From Nereocystis luetkeana (lineage: Eukaryota; Sar; Phaeophyceae; Laminariales; Laminariaceae), in the NCBI GenBank assembly GCA_031213475.1, contig JARUPZ010000006.1, forward strand, positions 1,141,001 through 1,205,000: a DNA stretch of 64,000 nt, read 5' to 3'. A program made the translations under genes and the position numbers. Positions within the stretch are counted from its first letter, which is position 1; each line of letters begins with the position of its first letter. The notes beneath the pieces are model-generated. The model saw only the letters and a program-made list of their open reading frames with translations, was not told where the DNA came from and ran no database searches. Of the stretch, positions 38,001 through 52,301 are shown piece by piece.

Positions 38001-39508
38001 GCAGTCGTAGGCAATCCTGTTGAACATAACCGGTCTAGCAAGCTTCGTTTATATAGAAACATCTAGAAAACGAAAGGTGCCTATTGATAGGTCTGACGGA
38101 CCGGGTGGGAGAAGCCAGATAGTTATGATACAGTAGGTGGGGAATATTTGACAGATCCTACGAGTGAGTTCCTGTTTAACGCCGCAAAAAGAACACACCT
38201 ACCAGGCACAAAGCCCGAGGCTCATAACTTGTGTGTTGCTGGTGATTAAACAACCCGAGCCAACCATCAAGCGCGAGACCCATGACCTGTTCATCGTGCT
38301 GACCTCAGTTTGCGATTTTAGAGGGAAGTGGATGAACCGAACCAACGACGGAGCACCACGTTCCGCTGCGACGGTCGATGTAACGGCCCATAAACTAAAC
38401 TGTTTCCACTCCTTCCTCCTTTTCATTCTTGTTGACTCTGAATGACTTCCCAGGGAAGACTACGCACCATACTGTTGCTGTATTGTTGAAAACTAAACCT
38501 AATTCAGCCATGTAATTTAACACGAACAACCCTCAACAGGGGCAGTGCGATGGTCGCGTCACTTCCCGACAGCTAAACCTTACCCCGGAAGACGTCACAG
38601 ACAACACCTTCTGCGCACGGCAGCTTGCCTACCGCCTGGCGAGCAATCGGGGCATCACCACAGCAAAGCCGTAACCGCGTGTTATTACAAAAGGCGATGG
38701 AACCAAAGGAGCGGCCGCAAACGAGATATACAAAGAAGTATTTGTCTGGTGAACGAATACTCTATTGAGATTAACCAACGTGTGCTGATTTTCGGATGCC
38801 TCAAGTAAGATGCCACGTATGAGGCAGGATGATTTCGAGGAAATGTATTCCTTGCATAGTTTTTTATATTGTTGGGTTGCTTTCGTCATATTTGCTCTCA
38901 CCAATACGCTTGTCATACACCAAACGGGGTAAACCCCACCCACGTCCGAGTGACTGCAAGCAACCGCAACAACAGGGACCCACCGGCCGAATGCGCCCTT
39001 CGTCGAAGATGAGGTGGACACATTCGAGCTGGCGCAAGCAAACCAGAAGCTAGCTCTCCCCCGCCCCCCAAAAATTCATCCAAAACCTGTGCCACCAGCG
39101 CACTTAAACTTTTTTCTCTCGGGCCACCGCATCGATGTGTCGGAAAAATGGAAATCGCGATTTTCGCTCGTGGATAAACATAGCTAACAACCACGGTCAA
39201 ACATGGTTAATAACCACGGTCAATCATGATCAGGAATTGCGGTCAAGCATGGTTAATAATTGCTACAAACTAACGCGACGGGCCAACTAAATATTTCTGC
39301 CTCCGCCCGGTGGAGTGTCAAGTCTTCTCCGGGCTGACACCATCGTCGAACGCACTTGCGACAACGGCGGAATCTTCTATTGACCTGGCGATATTGTAGC
39401 AAGGATGCCATGTGCAGCGGGAGATCAATCGCGATGCCCCATCCTGTCTGTCTCATCTCCGCCGTGGGGCACTTGCTTCCCGCAAGCGCTCTTAATCTAC
39501 ACGGCGGC
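35022..39508. other. Intergenic spacer between FOR20-like gene and hslU
   Basis: The 3' ends of both convergent genes face this spacer. Several short open frames (for example 35378-35629, 35721-36065, 36640-37047 and 37494-37688) are GC-rich, but none matches a family I know. No clear transposon ends were found. Confidence 0.45.
36640..37047 (+). CDS. Unassigned 135-residue open frame
   Basis: ATG at 36640, a second in-frame ATG at 36679 (ACGATGGCTCC), and stop TAA at 37045-37047. The translation is hydrophilic in its first half (HYKLDRHNYLAKQPVD), then has WLVYEGGFLMCRWRVHADG and ends PWEGGVLQD. It has no signal peptide, membrane segment or repeat, and I recognise no domain. The lack of low-complexity bias makes it a better coding candidate than neighbouring frames, but it could be chance or a remnant. 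Confidence 0.25.
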   Translation: MSRGTRNVEAAVTMAPTRTHYKLDRHNYLAKQPVDLADDLVRVRNCYRDGQNIHMNRNDTQKPRPWLVYEGGFLMCRWRVHADGSNAVLWYSCVGAPGSDEGSGVWKANTFLGRDRDARVAPTVAMPWEGGVLQD

Positions 39509-42500
39509 TTAGATAATGTACTTGGACAGGTCCGATCCCTTCAGCATTTCGCCGACTCTTTCCTTGACGAGGTCGATGTCGACGACTATAACGGCGCCAT
39601 CCTCCATCTCGGAGGCGTCGAAGCTGATCGTCTGTATGTGGGTGGGGACACGAGCGGGTGGGGCGAAGGGCCCTAATAAAAAAACCGGTGCGTGATAAAG
39701 ATACTTGATGCCAGGAGCAGCGCCCCAGTTCAACGTTCAACAATGCGAAAACTACCGTTTCATGCAATCGTTTCCCACCACTAGCACCTAAAATTAAAGT
39801 AGTTTACGACTCGTGCCGCGATAGGCGGGGAACCTACTATTCTCAAGTTCCAATACATAAACCAAAACGGTCTGCACACCTCACCTCAACACCGATTATT
39901 GACGAAAAAATGTACGCGTAACCTTTCACACGTCTGACAGATAGATCACGATCTATCTATCTACAGTGGATGATCTAGCTGGTAATCTGCCGTTACGATA
40001 TGCTGTGTAGAGTCTGTGCAGTACAGCTTCAACCCAAGAGACGTGCCCCAGATCACGCAGGTTATGCGGCTCCCTGCCACCCGGCAACATGAGCTAGATC
40101 ATACACAGATCAAGAACCTCTCTCTACATCATCAAGTGGAACGACGACCTGTGTGATGTGCGGATGTTCAATCTCATGGGAAAGGCGTATGTAACAAATG
40201 GACTATCTCAGTAAAACCCAAATGACGATATCAAGTACTGTACCAAGTAGTTGGTTGAGGAGCCCCATCAGTCAGAAATGTTTCACACATCGGACAGATC
40301 ATCTACAGATAGACCATCTAGATCCTTTAGATAGTCTAGAACCTATACATTAGTCGTCATGAGATATTGTACAAGAGCCAGATCACACAGATCCCACCAG
40401 AGGCAAGCATGCGCGCAAGAGCTGCAAGAGCTGTGTCGTACATATACCCTTTCCAGAAAATATTGTGCAGGTCCTGCAGATCGTGCAGATCACGGATATG
40501 TCTGCCCTTAAATATCTAGATCATGAAAATGATGATCTGATCTGTCCGATGTGTGCAGTCGTCAGGTCCAAACGCATCTCCCTTACCGTGGTATGGCCTG
40601 CACAAATAGACAGTAATACATTCGTCGCAACCGCCGGCCAAGGCTCTAGGTCAATACAATACCGTACACCTGGTAAACAACACGCAAGATAACACACCCC
40701 TTGGAATTATTTCCCCAGCTGAATTTTCTTGGAACAAAAGGAGGCACACACAATAAAAATGGCGGCTTTGGGAAAATCTCGTCGGGACCTTTCCGTTAAC
40801 GCATCGCTCGGAATTTGAACTCTTCCTATTGTCGAGAAACCCAGCTTGGAAACTCTTCGGAGGGGGGTGTGTGTTATCTCATCACCCGTGCGATACGGTA
40901 GCCACTGCTGTACAGGCAGGAGGGCTGTTGCGCCTACCTCGACGATGCGTTCGAGCACCGTGTGGAGCCTTCTAGCTCCGATGTTCTCGACGGTCTTGTT
41001 CACGTAAGCCCCCACTTTCGCGATCTCCCGGATAGCCTCGTCGGTGAACTGAATATCCACCTGTGGTCGCCCACGCGCAGAGATAACCGTGGTTACGAAC
41101 GAAACGCAAACGCGCCACGACATGAAACGAAACGACACATCGAAATACTAATAAAAGAGGAACAACATGTCAGGTTTCAGATACAAACCAAGGTATAGGA
41201 TATAGGACACCGGGCCTCACCGATCGCCATCGAAGCAAAACAGAAGAGGTATATAAGCTGGCAACGCAGTTTTGGTATCCGGGCCGTCTTGTCGAGGCAA
41301 GCGCGGACAACATGCCAGAGATCAAACGACGGACCCGACTCGCGTGGGCGTGCTACAAAAACGGTTCAAGCAAGGACCTGTACGATATGGCGACCGCTTC
41401 ATTTTCACCCTGAAGGTGCACATGCTGAAGGCCGAGGTGATAGAAACCCTGCACTGTACAGATGTGTCACGTGGACTCTCGGGGCCAGGAGCACTTCGCA
41501 GAACTCTGAACAGCACACCACGAGTTCCTCCTACGGATCAATGGCTTCCAGCGCCGGCAACGCACCGACCACAGAGTAAGCGTTCAGCCTTATCTTTAGT
41601 CTATACGCGTTTTCGCTGCTTGGTGAGGCCATCTCTGGGCCGGTGAAACTACGGTCACATATAGAACGCTATTGCAGTAGCCGCTCTACTACAGTTGCAA
41701 TGTCGCCGTAGTTCGGAAACTAGCTCGAAGAGAACGATGAAAAACGTATAATTTTCTGCCTGCGTCATGAAACGACCCATCCGCCATTGCGTGCGAGCAG
41801 AACCAGCGGGCCGTGCGAACGCCGACAACACCAAGCCCCCCCACCACACTCGCACACTCAAAAGTGCTAATCGAATCGAAGCAAACCGAGTCGACCCCAA
41901 CAGAGCCGAACCGAACCGAACCGAGCCGAACCGAATCGCATCGAATCGAATCGAACCGAACCGAACGGAACCGAACGGAACCGAATGGAACCGAACGGAA
42001 CCGAACCAAACCCCGTTCAACGAAGCGAGCCACTCACCCCTTCCGTCTTCATAAGCTCCACCTGTTGGCGGATGAGATTGTTCTTCGGCTCCGTCAGAAT
42101 TTTGTACAGGTCTTCTTCGCTCAACCCCTTTAGCTGAACGCGGATCGGCAGCCGCCCCTGATAGCGCGTATCGTTATATGGCAGAAAAAAATCTTGTATT
42201 TACAAACAAGTAATCATAGCGGGGCGGCCATATTTTTTGCCGACTGTCAGGGAAGTGAATAATACGAGCATCCTACTCAACATACTACTCTGGACAGGAA
42301 CATAAGGACCGTTTAGGCTTCCAATTACTGTAAGTTTAAACGCTCCTTGTGTTTTCGTCCAGAGTGGTATACTGGTATAATACAATACCGGCTATCAACA
42401 GAGCGAGCCAAACAAAAATGGCATCCATTTCGCCGCCAATTGGCGCAAAATATACAGACAACCGTCTGCCGAACCTCCTGCCGAACCTCCCGCCTCCCTC

Positions 42501-45500
42501 CCCTGCACGCCACGCACAGGTCAAGCGCCAAGAGCAGCACCACCACCGCCAGCAACCGCAGCAGCAGCAGCACCACCACCACCACCACTACCAAGAGCAA
42601 ACACACTCGATACGCAAGCACGCACAGCAACCCCAAATCGCAGCTCGCCTGCAGCTCCGCCAGCATATCGCTGGGCTTGCACGAGTGAAACGCCCCGGAA
42701 GCGATGAAGAGGATGAAGCTGGTGTCGATATTGCCGTGCCTCGTCGTCACGCTGGACCCCTCGATCATGGGCAGCAGATCGCGCTGCACCCCCTCCGCGC
42801 TGGCATCTGCCGACCTTCTCTCCCCCGTGTTGCAGATCTAACCCGAAGAGGGATACACGAAAAAATTAGATAAAGGGAAGGAAGAACAGGAGGGGGGGTT
42901 AATCCACGATGGGACAAAGGGGGGAAGGGGGTGCACTAGTTGTCGTGCATGACCGTAGTCTTGTAGCCACAGCCAAAAAGAGGGGGGGATACTCGTGTCA
43001 TGCATGGCCGAAGTCGTATGACCGTAGACCCTCACATCGCTACAATGCCGGGACGGGGCACGTTGGTATTTCATCGACCAGGCAGGCATTGCTTGCGCCA
43101 AGCGTGAAGCGCCGTGAGGTGTTCGGTGGGTCGCATGAAGGGTGAGCTGCATCCTACTACGTAAAAACCGCATGTGAGGCGGCCTTTCTTGCTTATGGAT
43201 GACAGCGTCGAAATCAATAGGTTTGTTTTCTGGTGTGGCCACTTTCAGAGACAGCAATATTGGCATACTATGTGACTGCCTCGTGAATACCTTGCCGTAC
43301 GGTGTAGTATACACACTACGTGATACGATCATCCCCCTTGCGCGGAGTTAATATTGTCGAGAGGGCGGGGGGGGGGGGGGGGGGGGGGGGGCAGGAGAGA
43401 AGAGCTAGGGTAAAGTCGTAGTAGCTACGGCAACAAACTCTCCAAAGAACAAAAATAAACGACTAACAAGCAAGCTTGATCAACCAACTCTATCCCACCG
43501 GTCGCAAAATGTTAGAAATGCCTTGACTGATTCCAGGTGTCTACACGGATTCAGCATAGCGTGAAGCACGAACAATACGTAGAAGGGAAGGAGTGAAGGT
43601 TGGGCGCACTTTGTCGATCTCGTCGATGAAGACAATCCCGGTCTCCTCCACCGCTCGGATAGCGTCTCGCGTAACCGTCGTCATATCCAGGCGCTTCTCG
43701 ATCTCCATGTCTTCGATCAACGGTCGCGCGTCCTTGATCTGAAGTGCGATGCAATGTGGTTCGATGGGATGCGATACGATGGGATGGGCTGAGATGGGAT
43801 GGGATAGGACGTGATGGGATAGGATGGGATAAGATGGGATCGGATGCGACGATCAAGCAACGAACCGCAGAATAAGCGGGGGGGGAGGGGGGGCTTCCAG
43901 GGCGTCACGAGTGGACAGAAGCACACTCATCTTGCCGATGCAAGGTCTAAAAGCCGACAACACTAAAAATAACTGGTGGAAGCCAAAACAAAAGGGCCCA
44001 ACCTCTCCCACACGCGGCGTTAATCTACCGTAACACCACCAGCAGCAGGAGCTCAACGAGCGATTTATGGGTTTTTACAACAACACCGCCAAAACGACAG
44101 CCAAAACAAAAAATAAAACGTTCCAACAAATGCCAACGTGCGGAAACAGCGAAAAACAAAAAGCCGAACGGACACACATGAAACCCACCTTCATTTCCTG
44201 CTCCGACTTTCGGTTGCCCCCGGTGCTGCCCTTCAGTGCCTGTTGATCCCAGGGGCAGTGGGCGAGGGAGAGGCGGTGGCGAAATGTGGAGAGGGGGGGT
44301 TAGTACATACCAGGTGAGCTTTAATGTTAATCCTTTTGTGGCCCATAAAAGGCAACCAAAACATCACACACCAACGGGAGTTTTATGTTAGAGAGATTGA
44401 ATTTCAGCAGAGATCTGCAAGAAAGGAAGGAATTTTTCACCATTTCCTCCACGAAAATTCTGTGTTCCGGACGAGACAGGCGTCAAAATACTTGCAAGAT
44501 GCGGGAGAGATGTACTCGATCTCGTGCATGGGCGTAGTCGTACGACCGTAGACCTTCGCATCCCTACAATGCCGAGACGGAGCACGTCGGTTTTTCACCG
44601 ACCAGGCAGACGGTGCTTCCACCAAGCGCGAAGCGCCATGAGGTGTTCGCGAGTTGCATGAACGGTGCGCTGCATCCTACCAAGAACCGCTTTTGAGGCG
44701 GATTTTCTTGCATACGGATGACAGCGTCGAACACATTGATTCCTTTTCCGGGGTGAATGAAGATAGGGCGCAAACGTAGACGAGCGGAAACACGCGGTAG
44801 GACAAGGAGAAGCATTTTCTCCAACAAGGTAAAGCCGTCGACAAGCGAGAGTCAACACACATATCTGGTGGCCCCTGACGGAACGGAGGGATGGTGGCAG
44901 GGACAGTGGTGGTGGTGGTGGGGGATGACCATACTCACCACGATAACAACGCGAACGCCAAAACCGTCGACGTGGTGGTGGTAGTGGTGGTGGTGGTGGT
45001 GGCGGTGGTGGCGGCGGCGAGGGGAAACCCTGTTCGCCACCAACAATAAACCGAATACCATCGAGATATTTGCGTTTTCAAGGTCCGCGAAACGCCGACA
45101 GCGCACCAATTCCACACGCAGCACCTGCCAAGCGAACAAAAAGAATCAGCCCTGCACGGGCCTGCCGCCACCGCTACCGCCGTCGCCACCGACGCCTCAC
45201 CTGCATGATGTCCTCAACCTTGGGCATGTTGGACCTCCCGTTGTCCGAGAAGATCACCCCCGGCATCTCCGGCACGTTGCGATTCAAAGGCACCTGTGGT
45301 GAACGTCATCGGGAAAACACACACACACACAGCAGACCCAAACAAGCGAAGCACGCGAGCAGGGACGTGGGGTCAAACGCGACATCCGGGTCCCAGCATG
45401 GGAGGTCGGACCACGCAGCCTTTTCCCGCGATAACTGCAGTATGTACGAGCGGGGGTCCAACGTACCCGGCGCCAACAAATTAGGAAGCCCTTCTCGAGA

Positions 45501-48500
45501 CGATTGAAGCCGATTCTACGGCAAACCACCAGACGGACCTCTCAAAAAAAAATCAAAAGACCTGTGACGTTTTCGTTTCGAGACAGGACCAATCGGAAAC
45601 ACCATCTATCTCAAGTGACATGTACTAATATTCCCACCAACGCACACAGGTGGACGGCAGCAACAAAATCCTGCTGGGCGAGAGTTCCAAGCGAGAGATA
45701 TATAACAACTACTACGGGGGACCATAGTTAATAGGACCTACGGTTTACACAAAAACCTATATATTTGCCTATTTTTACTAACAATATTTGGTCCTATTTA
45801 CTATGGTCCCCCGTAATAAAAATGTATCCGCATTATGACGTTCGATACGCGTCGGAGAAAACAGGACGCAGTAAGAAAACAGGATACAAGAAGAAAACAG
45901 GACGCAGGAAAACGGAGATAGGATGGAGTTTCCCACTAAAAAAATAGTCAACTGCGCACAACAAGAGGACAGATGACGCTCGCGTCCGCGGTGGCTGAAG
46001 GGGGGGGGGGGGGGGGGGGGGCAAGAGAATAGCACGTTTCCTGCAGCGGGTGTTAAATCACTAAAACCGTTGGCTGTTGCCCTTTGAAGCGGAAACATAG
46101 CGATTCACTGCGCCTCGCGAGGCTGAAACGTAGCGGTTGACTGTTTCTCTAGTGGTCAGACGGCAAAACAGCCGTGAAACGCGAAAAAAAAAAGAACCAC
46201 GGCGCAATCCAGCCGAAACGAAACCACAGACAGTCACCTTGATGTAGATGTCCTCGATTTCGCCCTTGTTCAGCATCTCCACGAATTTTTCCCGGTCGGA
46301 AGTCTGGCTCTTGTTTCCCACGAGGCACTCCAGGATGATTGCCTCCGTCCTAGAGACAACAACGTCGCGGCGGGACTGTCAGGTCAGCCAGCGTCAAAGA
46401 TGCTACAACAGGAGACCGGTCTTCTCGGGCGCGTCAAGGGCCCTTTCGGCCTCCATGTACTCGTGTAATAGAAATCAGCACCCCCGATGCACCCAAAAAC
46501 CACCTATCCTCCTACCGTTCACCGCTCTGACCGGTACTATAACCTCCATTGTATATGCCTATCAGAGTCCAAACGGGGCATCTATTCCCAATCAAATCAC
46601 GCAAGACGATTTTCTCCGAAACTGGAGGGGTGCTAGTAGCGCACACAACGAAAGGGCGGCGTTGGGACGAATCTCGTCGAGATATTTTCCATTAGATGCA
46701 TCGTATGGTTCGGCGTTTAACACTTTCCCTGGTGTCGAAAAAACCAGCTTCAAACACTCGTTTGAGGGGGTGTGTGCTGTCGCTAGCGCGTTACAAAATA
46801 TGTTCCAAAACATTTAGTTGCGTATGATTACCGTGCCCCCCGGTGATCGTACTAGGGGGCGATCAGCCAAGGGGTAAACCCGTGTCGCAAGCTTGACCCA
46901 CAGGTCAGCCAGCGCAACCCGTCTACAAACCTTTACGTGGCCCAAGTCGCCCAGAACCCTGTGTCTAGCTAGATCTAAGGCCAGTCAGAGCCCTCGTTTC
47001 CAACAACATTGATATCAGCCAGCGACCTTGTGTCTATCAACTTTGATGTCAAGTCAACGCAGCGCCCCCGTGTTGAGAAAAGCTGAGGCAATGGGCAGAG
47101 TTGCGGTGTACCGCGCTCGCTCCCCATTGGCTCATTTGCTCATTACCTCATTCGCTCATTGGCTCATCAAGCTCAAAATAGCATTGCGTATACCAAAAGC
47201 TGTACCAAGGGGACGAGATACGCCACACCGCGCTCGCTCCCCATTGGCTAACTATCAAATTACAATATCCCCATTCGCTAAATATTTCATTGTCTCGAGG
47301 GCTAAATACTCCAGTGTCCCAATTGTCCCGTTGGCTCAGTGGCTCGTCACTGGCTCATCGTCTGGTTGCTGTTACGGGGGACCATAGTTAACAGGACCTA
47401 TGGTACACATAAAAACCTATATGTTTAACCATTTTTACTAACAATATTTGGTCCTGTTAACCATGGACCCCCGAAATAGTGATCTGATTCGCTGACTACC
47501 GTGTAAGACCCACGATACCACAGCCCCCCCGACGAAACGAATTTCCAAGCTGATTACCTCGACAATGGGGAGGGCGTACTGAATACGCCGAGCGACACGT
47601 TTACGGAAATATACCCACGACATCTTCCCAAAGCCGCCCTTTTCATCAAGTGCATCCCCCTTGAGGCAGCTTAAGGCACCTCCAGGCATGTTTCAGAGAG
47701 AATCGGCTCTGAAACCCGTCATAGGGGGTGTGCTACTTTATCACCCGTGTGGTACGGTATATTATACGAGGTGCAGCATGGTGCTCACTTTTCCTTGACG
47801 GCCTGTCGGTGTTCCGCCATCTGTTTCTTCTTGGTCATCGTGATGCCGACCTGTTCGGTGCCGCCCAAGCAACAAAAGCACAACAACACGCAACGCGCGT
47901 GACGCGGGCCCATCAGATACAAATAAGTCGTTCAAGAGACCTGTGGGCTCACCAATTCAGACACTGCAAAACGGTCCAAGTCACAGCTCACGCATGCTGC
48001 TGTTGTAACATATATATATCTGTTATGGATCACTTTGTGTAAATATTGTATTGGATGAGGACTCCTGCGTTGGGCACAGGTTGCCTTTGTCCGTGGTACA
48101 GCATTTCCTGGAAACGATCGACAATTTTACATATTAATAGTAAGCGAAGTCGTAAAGGTACTGATACATAAAATAAAACTGGTACCGTATGTAATAAAGC
48201 TGGTACGGTACAGAGTGATGAAAAAAAAGAGACTTTACAGCAATGTAAATAGGTACTTCGAATGCAAAAAAGAGAGAAGCAAGCAAGCAGCATCAATCGG
48301 AGAACGCCAGTGATGGAGTGCGTCTTCTTTTTTGTAAACGTTCAGATAGTTTGTTGGTTACCTGTTGCGTGTTTTGGTTGAAAAAAGCTGTGTTGAAAAA
48401 AACTCAACACTTCGCCGGCGTCGGAAAGGCAGCACGTAAATACGATATGGATTTTAAAGAAAAGAAAAAACACCAGTAGGATTGAGGAATTCGTTAAAAC

Positions 48501-51500
48501 TTATCTTTGCAAACTGTGTGTCACAGTTCATCGATAGACACAGCTCTACCATTCACGCCACCAAACCACCATCAAAGTTGCAGCAGGAGAAGGCGTCGTC
48601 ATCGATCGTGTTTCATGTTGCGGTTTTCGTTTTTGTAAGCGGCAAGCTTAACCCTTTTCCGTTTTTCTGCTGAAAAAAAATACCCCGCACTACAGTGAAC
48701 CCAAGTATTAATAGTGTTCCCCCAAATCGTAGGTGCAGTTCTACTGTAGAAGGGTTGACTACGAACTTCAACCGTTCGTGTGGGGCATACTACTTTGAGT
48801 TAATGTGGGATACTTTTTTTCAATACTACGGGGGGCCATAGTTAATAGGACCAAATATTGTTGGTAAAAACAGCGAAATATATAGGTTTTGGTGTGTGCC
48901 TTGGGTCCTATTTAATATGGTCCCCCGTAAAAGTGTAAGGGTTTTTGGGGCATACTACTGGGAAATAGTGAGGGACACGTTTTTTCAGTAGTTTAAGGCT
49001 TTCAATTCTGAAAGGGTGAATTGAAAAAATCGACCATTGTTTTGGGGGGGGGCATATTACTTGGAGTTACGTAGAGTGGGGCACTATTCTTCAGTACGTA
49101 GTGTAGTTTGTTTGGGGGGCATATCACTGGGGATTAGTGAGGGACCCTTTTTTTTCAGTAGCGTAAGGGTTTCAACCCCCTCCTCACCTCCACCAGGTCC
49201 TTGATGATTCGGTCAACATCTTGGCCGTGGAAGCCAACCTCCGTAAACTTCGTCGCTTCCACCTGGAGAGCACCAGGGCGCGCGGAGAAATCAAGGAGGC
49301 GATGCGGCACCGCCCAAACGAAACGAAACAAACGAAACGATTTTAGGCGAAACGATTTCAGGCGAAACGAAACAAGCGAAACGAAACAAACGAAACGATT
49401 TCAAGCGAACAAGGCGGGGAAACGAGATGACGAGTGACAAAGGAAACAAGCTGAACGATTCCAATTGAAACGGGGAAAAAACGAAACGCAACAAACCGAA
49501 ACGAAACAACACGAAAATGTAAACCAAAACCAGACCCGAAACCAAACCAGAGTAATCCAAAACTAGACCAAAAGCAAGCCCAACACAACCGAAAACAAAA
49601 CCAAAGCACCCGTCTCAAACAAAAAACACGCAACTAAGCGAACGAACGAACGAACGAACGAACGAACGATCAAACCAACCAAAACGTAAAACATCAAACC
49701 AAACGGAAAACTGGGGGGGGGGGAAACCAAGAACGAAATAAAACTGAAAACAAACTGAAAAAAAACTGGAAAAAAGCGAAAAAAACAAAGCAATAAAAAA
49801 AAAGCTAACATAGAAAGCACAAACGAACTTATGAAATACGATACCAGGTACAGCAGTAGTACCAATGACGCGAACCTTAATAAAGGGCGCCTGAGACATT
49901 TTCGCCACGCGCCGGGCAATCTCCGTCTTCCCGCACCCTGTCGGGCCAATCATCAGAATGTTCTTCGGAATCACGTCTCCCTGCCCAAAACACGGGGATA
50001 CCAAAAAAGAAGATAAAAAATACGCAAAGGATTCAAACAAGAGGTGGGTGATTCGGCAGGGATTGGGTGAATGCGTGAGGCGGAGGGCGGGGGCAATGCG
50101 TACGAATTTGTTGCTCGCCATAGTCATTTGACTATTGACCACACATCCCTTTCGAGACGGAGCAGGGGGGGGGGGGGGGGGGGGGGGGGTTGAAGGTGGG
50201 AATGGGGGGGCAAGGTGGGAGTGCGGGGTGGGGGTAAGATGAAGGTGGGGCTAAGGGTGGGGGTGGGGGTGAAGGTAGAAGTGGGTCGGGCGGGGGGGGG
50301 GGAGGCGGGGACGTGCGGGGGAGGGGGGGGGGGGGAGAGCATGGCCTGCTACCGCCGCCTGGTACCGACGACGCCGGGCGGGGTCAAGGGTGAGGAGTTG
50401 ACAACCGCCATAACTCTTCAAAAAAGGTGCAACACCCATCGCAAAAAACGTGCAACATCTATCAAGAGACGGTGGAGCACGGGCCCCAAGGCGACAGGGG
50501 GGGGGTGGTGTCTCGAACGCCGACAGCAGCAGGGCGGACTACGCGCGTACAACGCACGCCCATATCAGGCGAACCATTCGGACGATGTGAGTCTCGATCG
50601 ACGTCGACACCGACATCGATGTTGACACCATCATCATGTCCACTGGGAAGTAGATAGCACCCTCTCCCCCTCCCCCCCCCCCCCCCGCCCCCCCCCGCCC
50701 CCCGGCTCCATGCTCGGCAACTTTTTTTATAAATGCCCCTCCGCCCCCCCCATTTTTATCGCCTCCTCTCCCCCCCCCCCTCCCCCCTTGTCGTTTAATA
50801 CTGTTTTCTTGCATTGCATTACATTCCAGGGTCGCACGCCAGCCGCGGCAGAAAGCAAAAGGCACTCATGACGGTCGCGACGGGTACAGGAGTCCCTCGA
50901 ATCCATTCCGGATACTTCGCTTATCCACCGCCATGGGATTGCTTTTCACGCCGGGCCGAGACACGACGCTGCATAATGGCTGTCGCTAGGAACTCCCGCA
51001 GCGAGAAGTTTGTAACAGCCGTTAACTTGTATGCGTTGGTGTGTATGGCGGACGGTACATCTTCCAGTTGAAAAAGAGTTTTATCGCATGTACGATAATG
51101 TGATGAAAACTGCGAATAGAAACAACTGCTGTAGAACTGCAGAGTACCGTGTTGGGACCAGACTACTTACTACCTGAGGGGTTGTCCCCCAAGCGGGGCT
51201 GAAGTTCGACCTCAAAGGGTTAGATCAAGCAAAAAAAGGCTTAGGTCATCTCGGCAGGGGTTCCTGCTTTAAGGACGTGTCTAAACTGTAAGGTCGCATG
51301 GAAGCGCACTCTAATAACCCTCTGCCTTCAGCGCGGAAAAATCGACGATGAAAGCCACGACTGCAAGCAAACCATTGTGGCCACCGCACGATTGGGGAAT
51401 GGCAGAAGTTGGTGTCCGAGTTACAATGGTTGATGCAAGGGATCGCACGGCACGGGCGCTAACGTGATCATCCTATCCCTACCCGTACCGCTGCTGGGCC

Positions 51501-52257
51501 TTCACGCTGCAGCCCGTAGACGGCTGATATCACTAAAGCTACCAACCATTGTTTTAGTCTCTTCGTCGGGGGTCGAAAGGGAGTACTCGTAACAGTCCGA
51601 AATGGAGGCCGTGGGAGCTTGCAGCGGCAACTAACAAAAGCTAAGACAAGCTACCCACTCACGCACTCACCCTTCTCGTCCCTTTGTTAGCAATACAGCA
51701 GTAGGTAATTCTCAGTGCGGCAATTGCCGCCATCGGAGACTCTCGCCATACATGGAGCGAGCCGTGTGCCCCCTCCCCCCCCCCCCGTCTCCCCCTCCTC
51801 CCCCAATCACCGAACACCAAATACCGAATACTGAATACCGAACACTAAATACCGAACACCGCACATCGAAAATGGATTATCGAAAAATAAATCCCTAAAC
51901 CGAAAACCAAACATCGAACACACAGTACCTAGAATCATACCAAACACCGATAACCGAACATCGAATACTGAAAATTGAAAACCGAACATCGAACACCGAA
52001 CCTAAAGCAACGAAAATCGAAGACCGAGTAGCGAATGCCGAGAGCCGAATCGGGCAAGACAGAAAACAAGGCCCCCGAAGCTTTCCACCAAGTAACTTTC
52101 GCCCCTCCATTCAACCGCCGGTACTGCCGCCGCCGCCGCCGCCGCTGCTGCTGTCGACCGAAAACAGCCACCGTCTCCACCAACAAAAAACCTCGAGCCT
52201 CTACATCGACAAATCTCCCTTTTGAGGGTGACGTCATCATCATCATCATCATCATCG

Positions 52258-52301
<44 letters not shown>

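Noticed and set aside
41655..42133. Open frames of about 100 residues on both strands rich in Asn/Arg/Glu or Phe/Gly/Ser
   Set aside because: They come from the GAACC pentanucleotide array in hslU intron 12 and have no non-repeat content.
47438..47689. Minus-strand frame between hslU exons 5 and 7 that might be an hslU exon
   Set aside because: The flanking exons join in phase through the short exon 47850-47789, so no extra exon is needed, and this frame has no HslU similarity.
50124..50865. Gly-rich and Pro-rich open frames
   Set aside because: They come from G- and C-rich low-complexity sequence in hslU intron 3.
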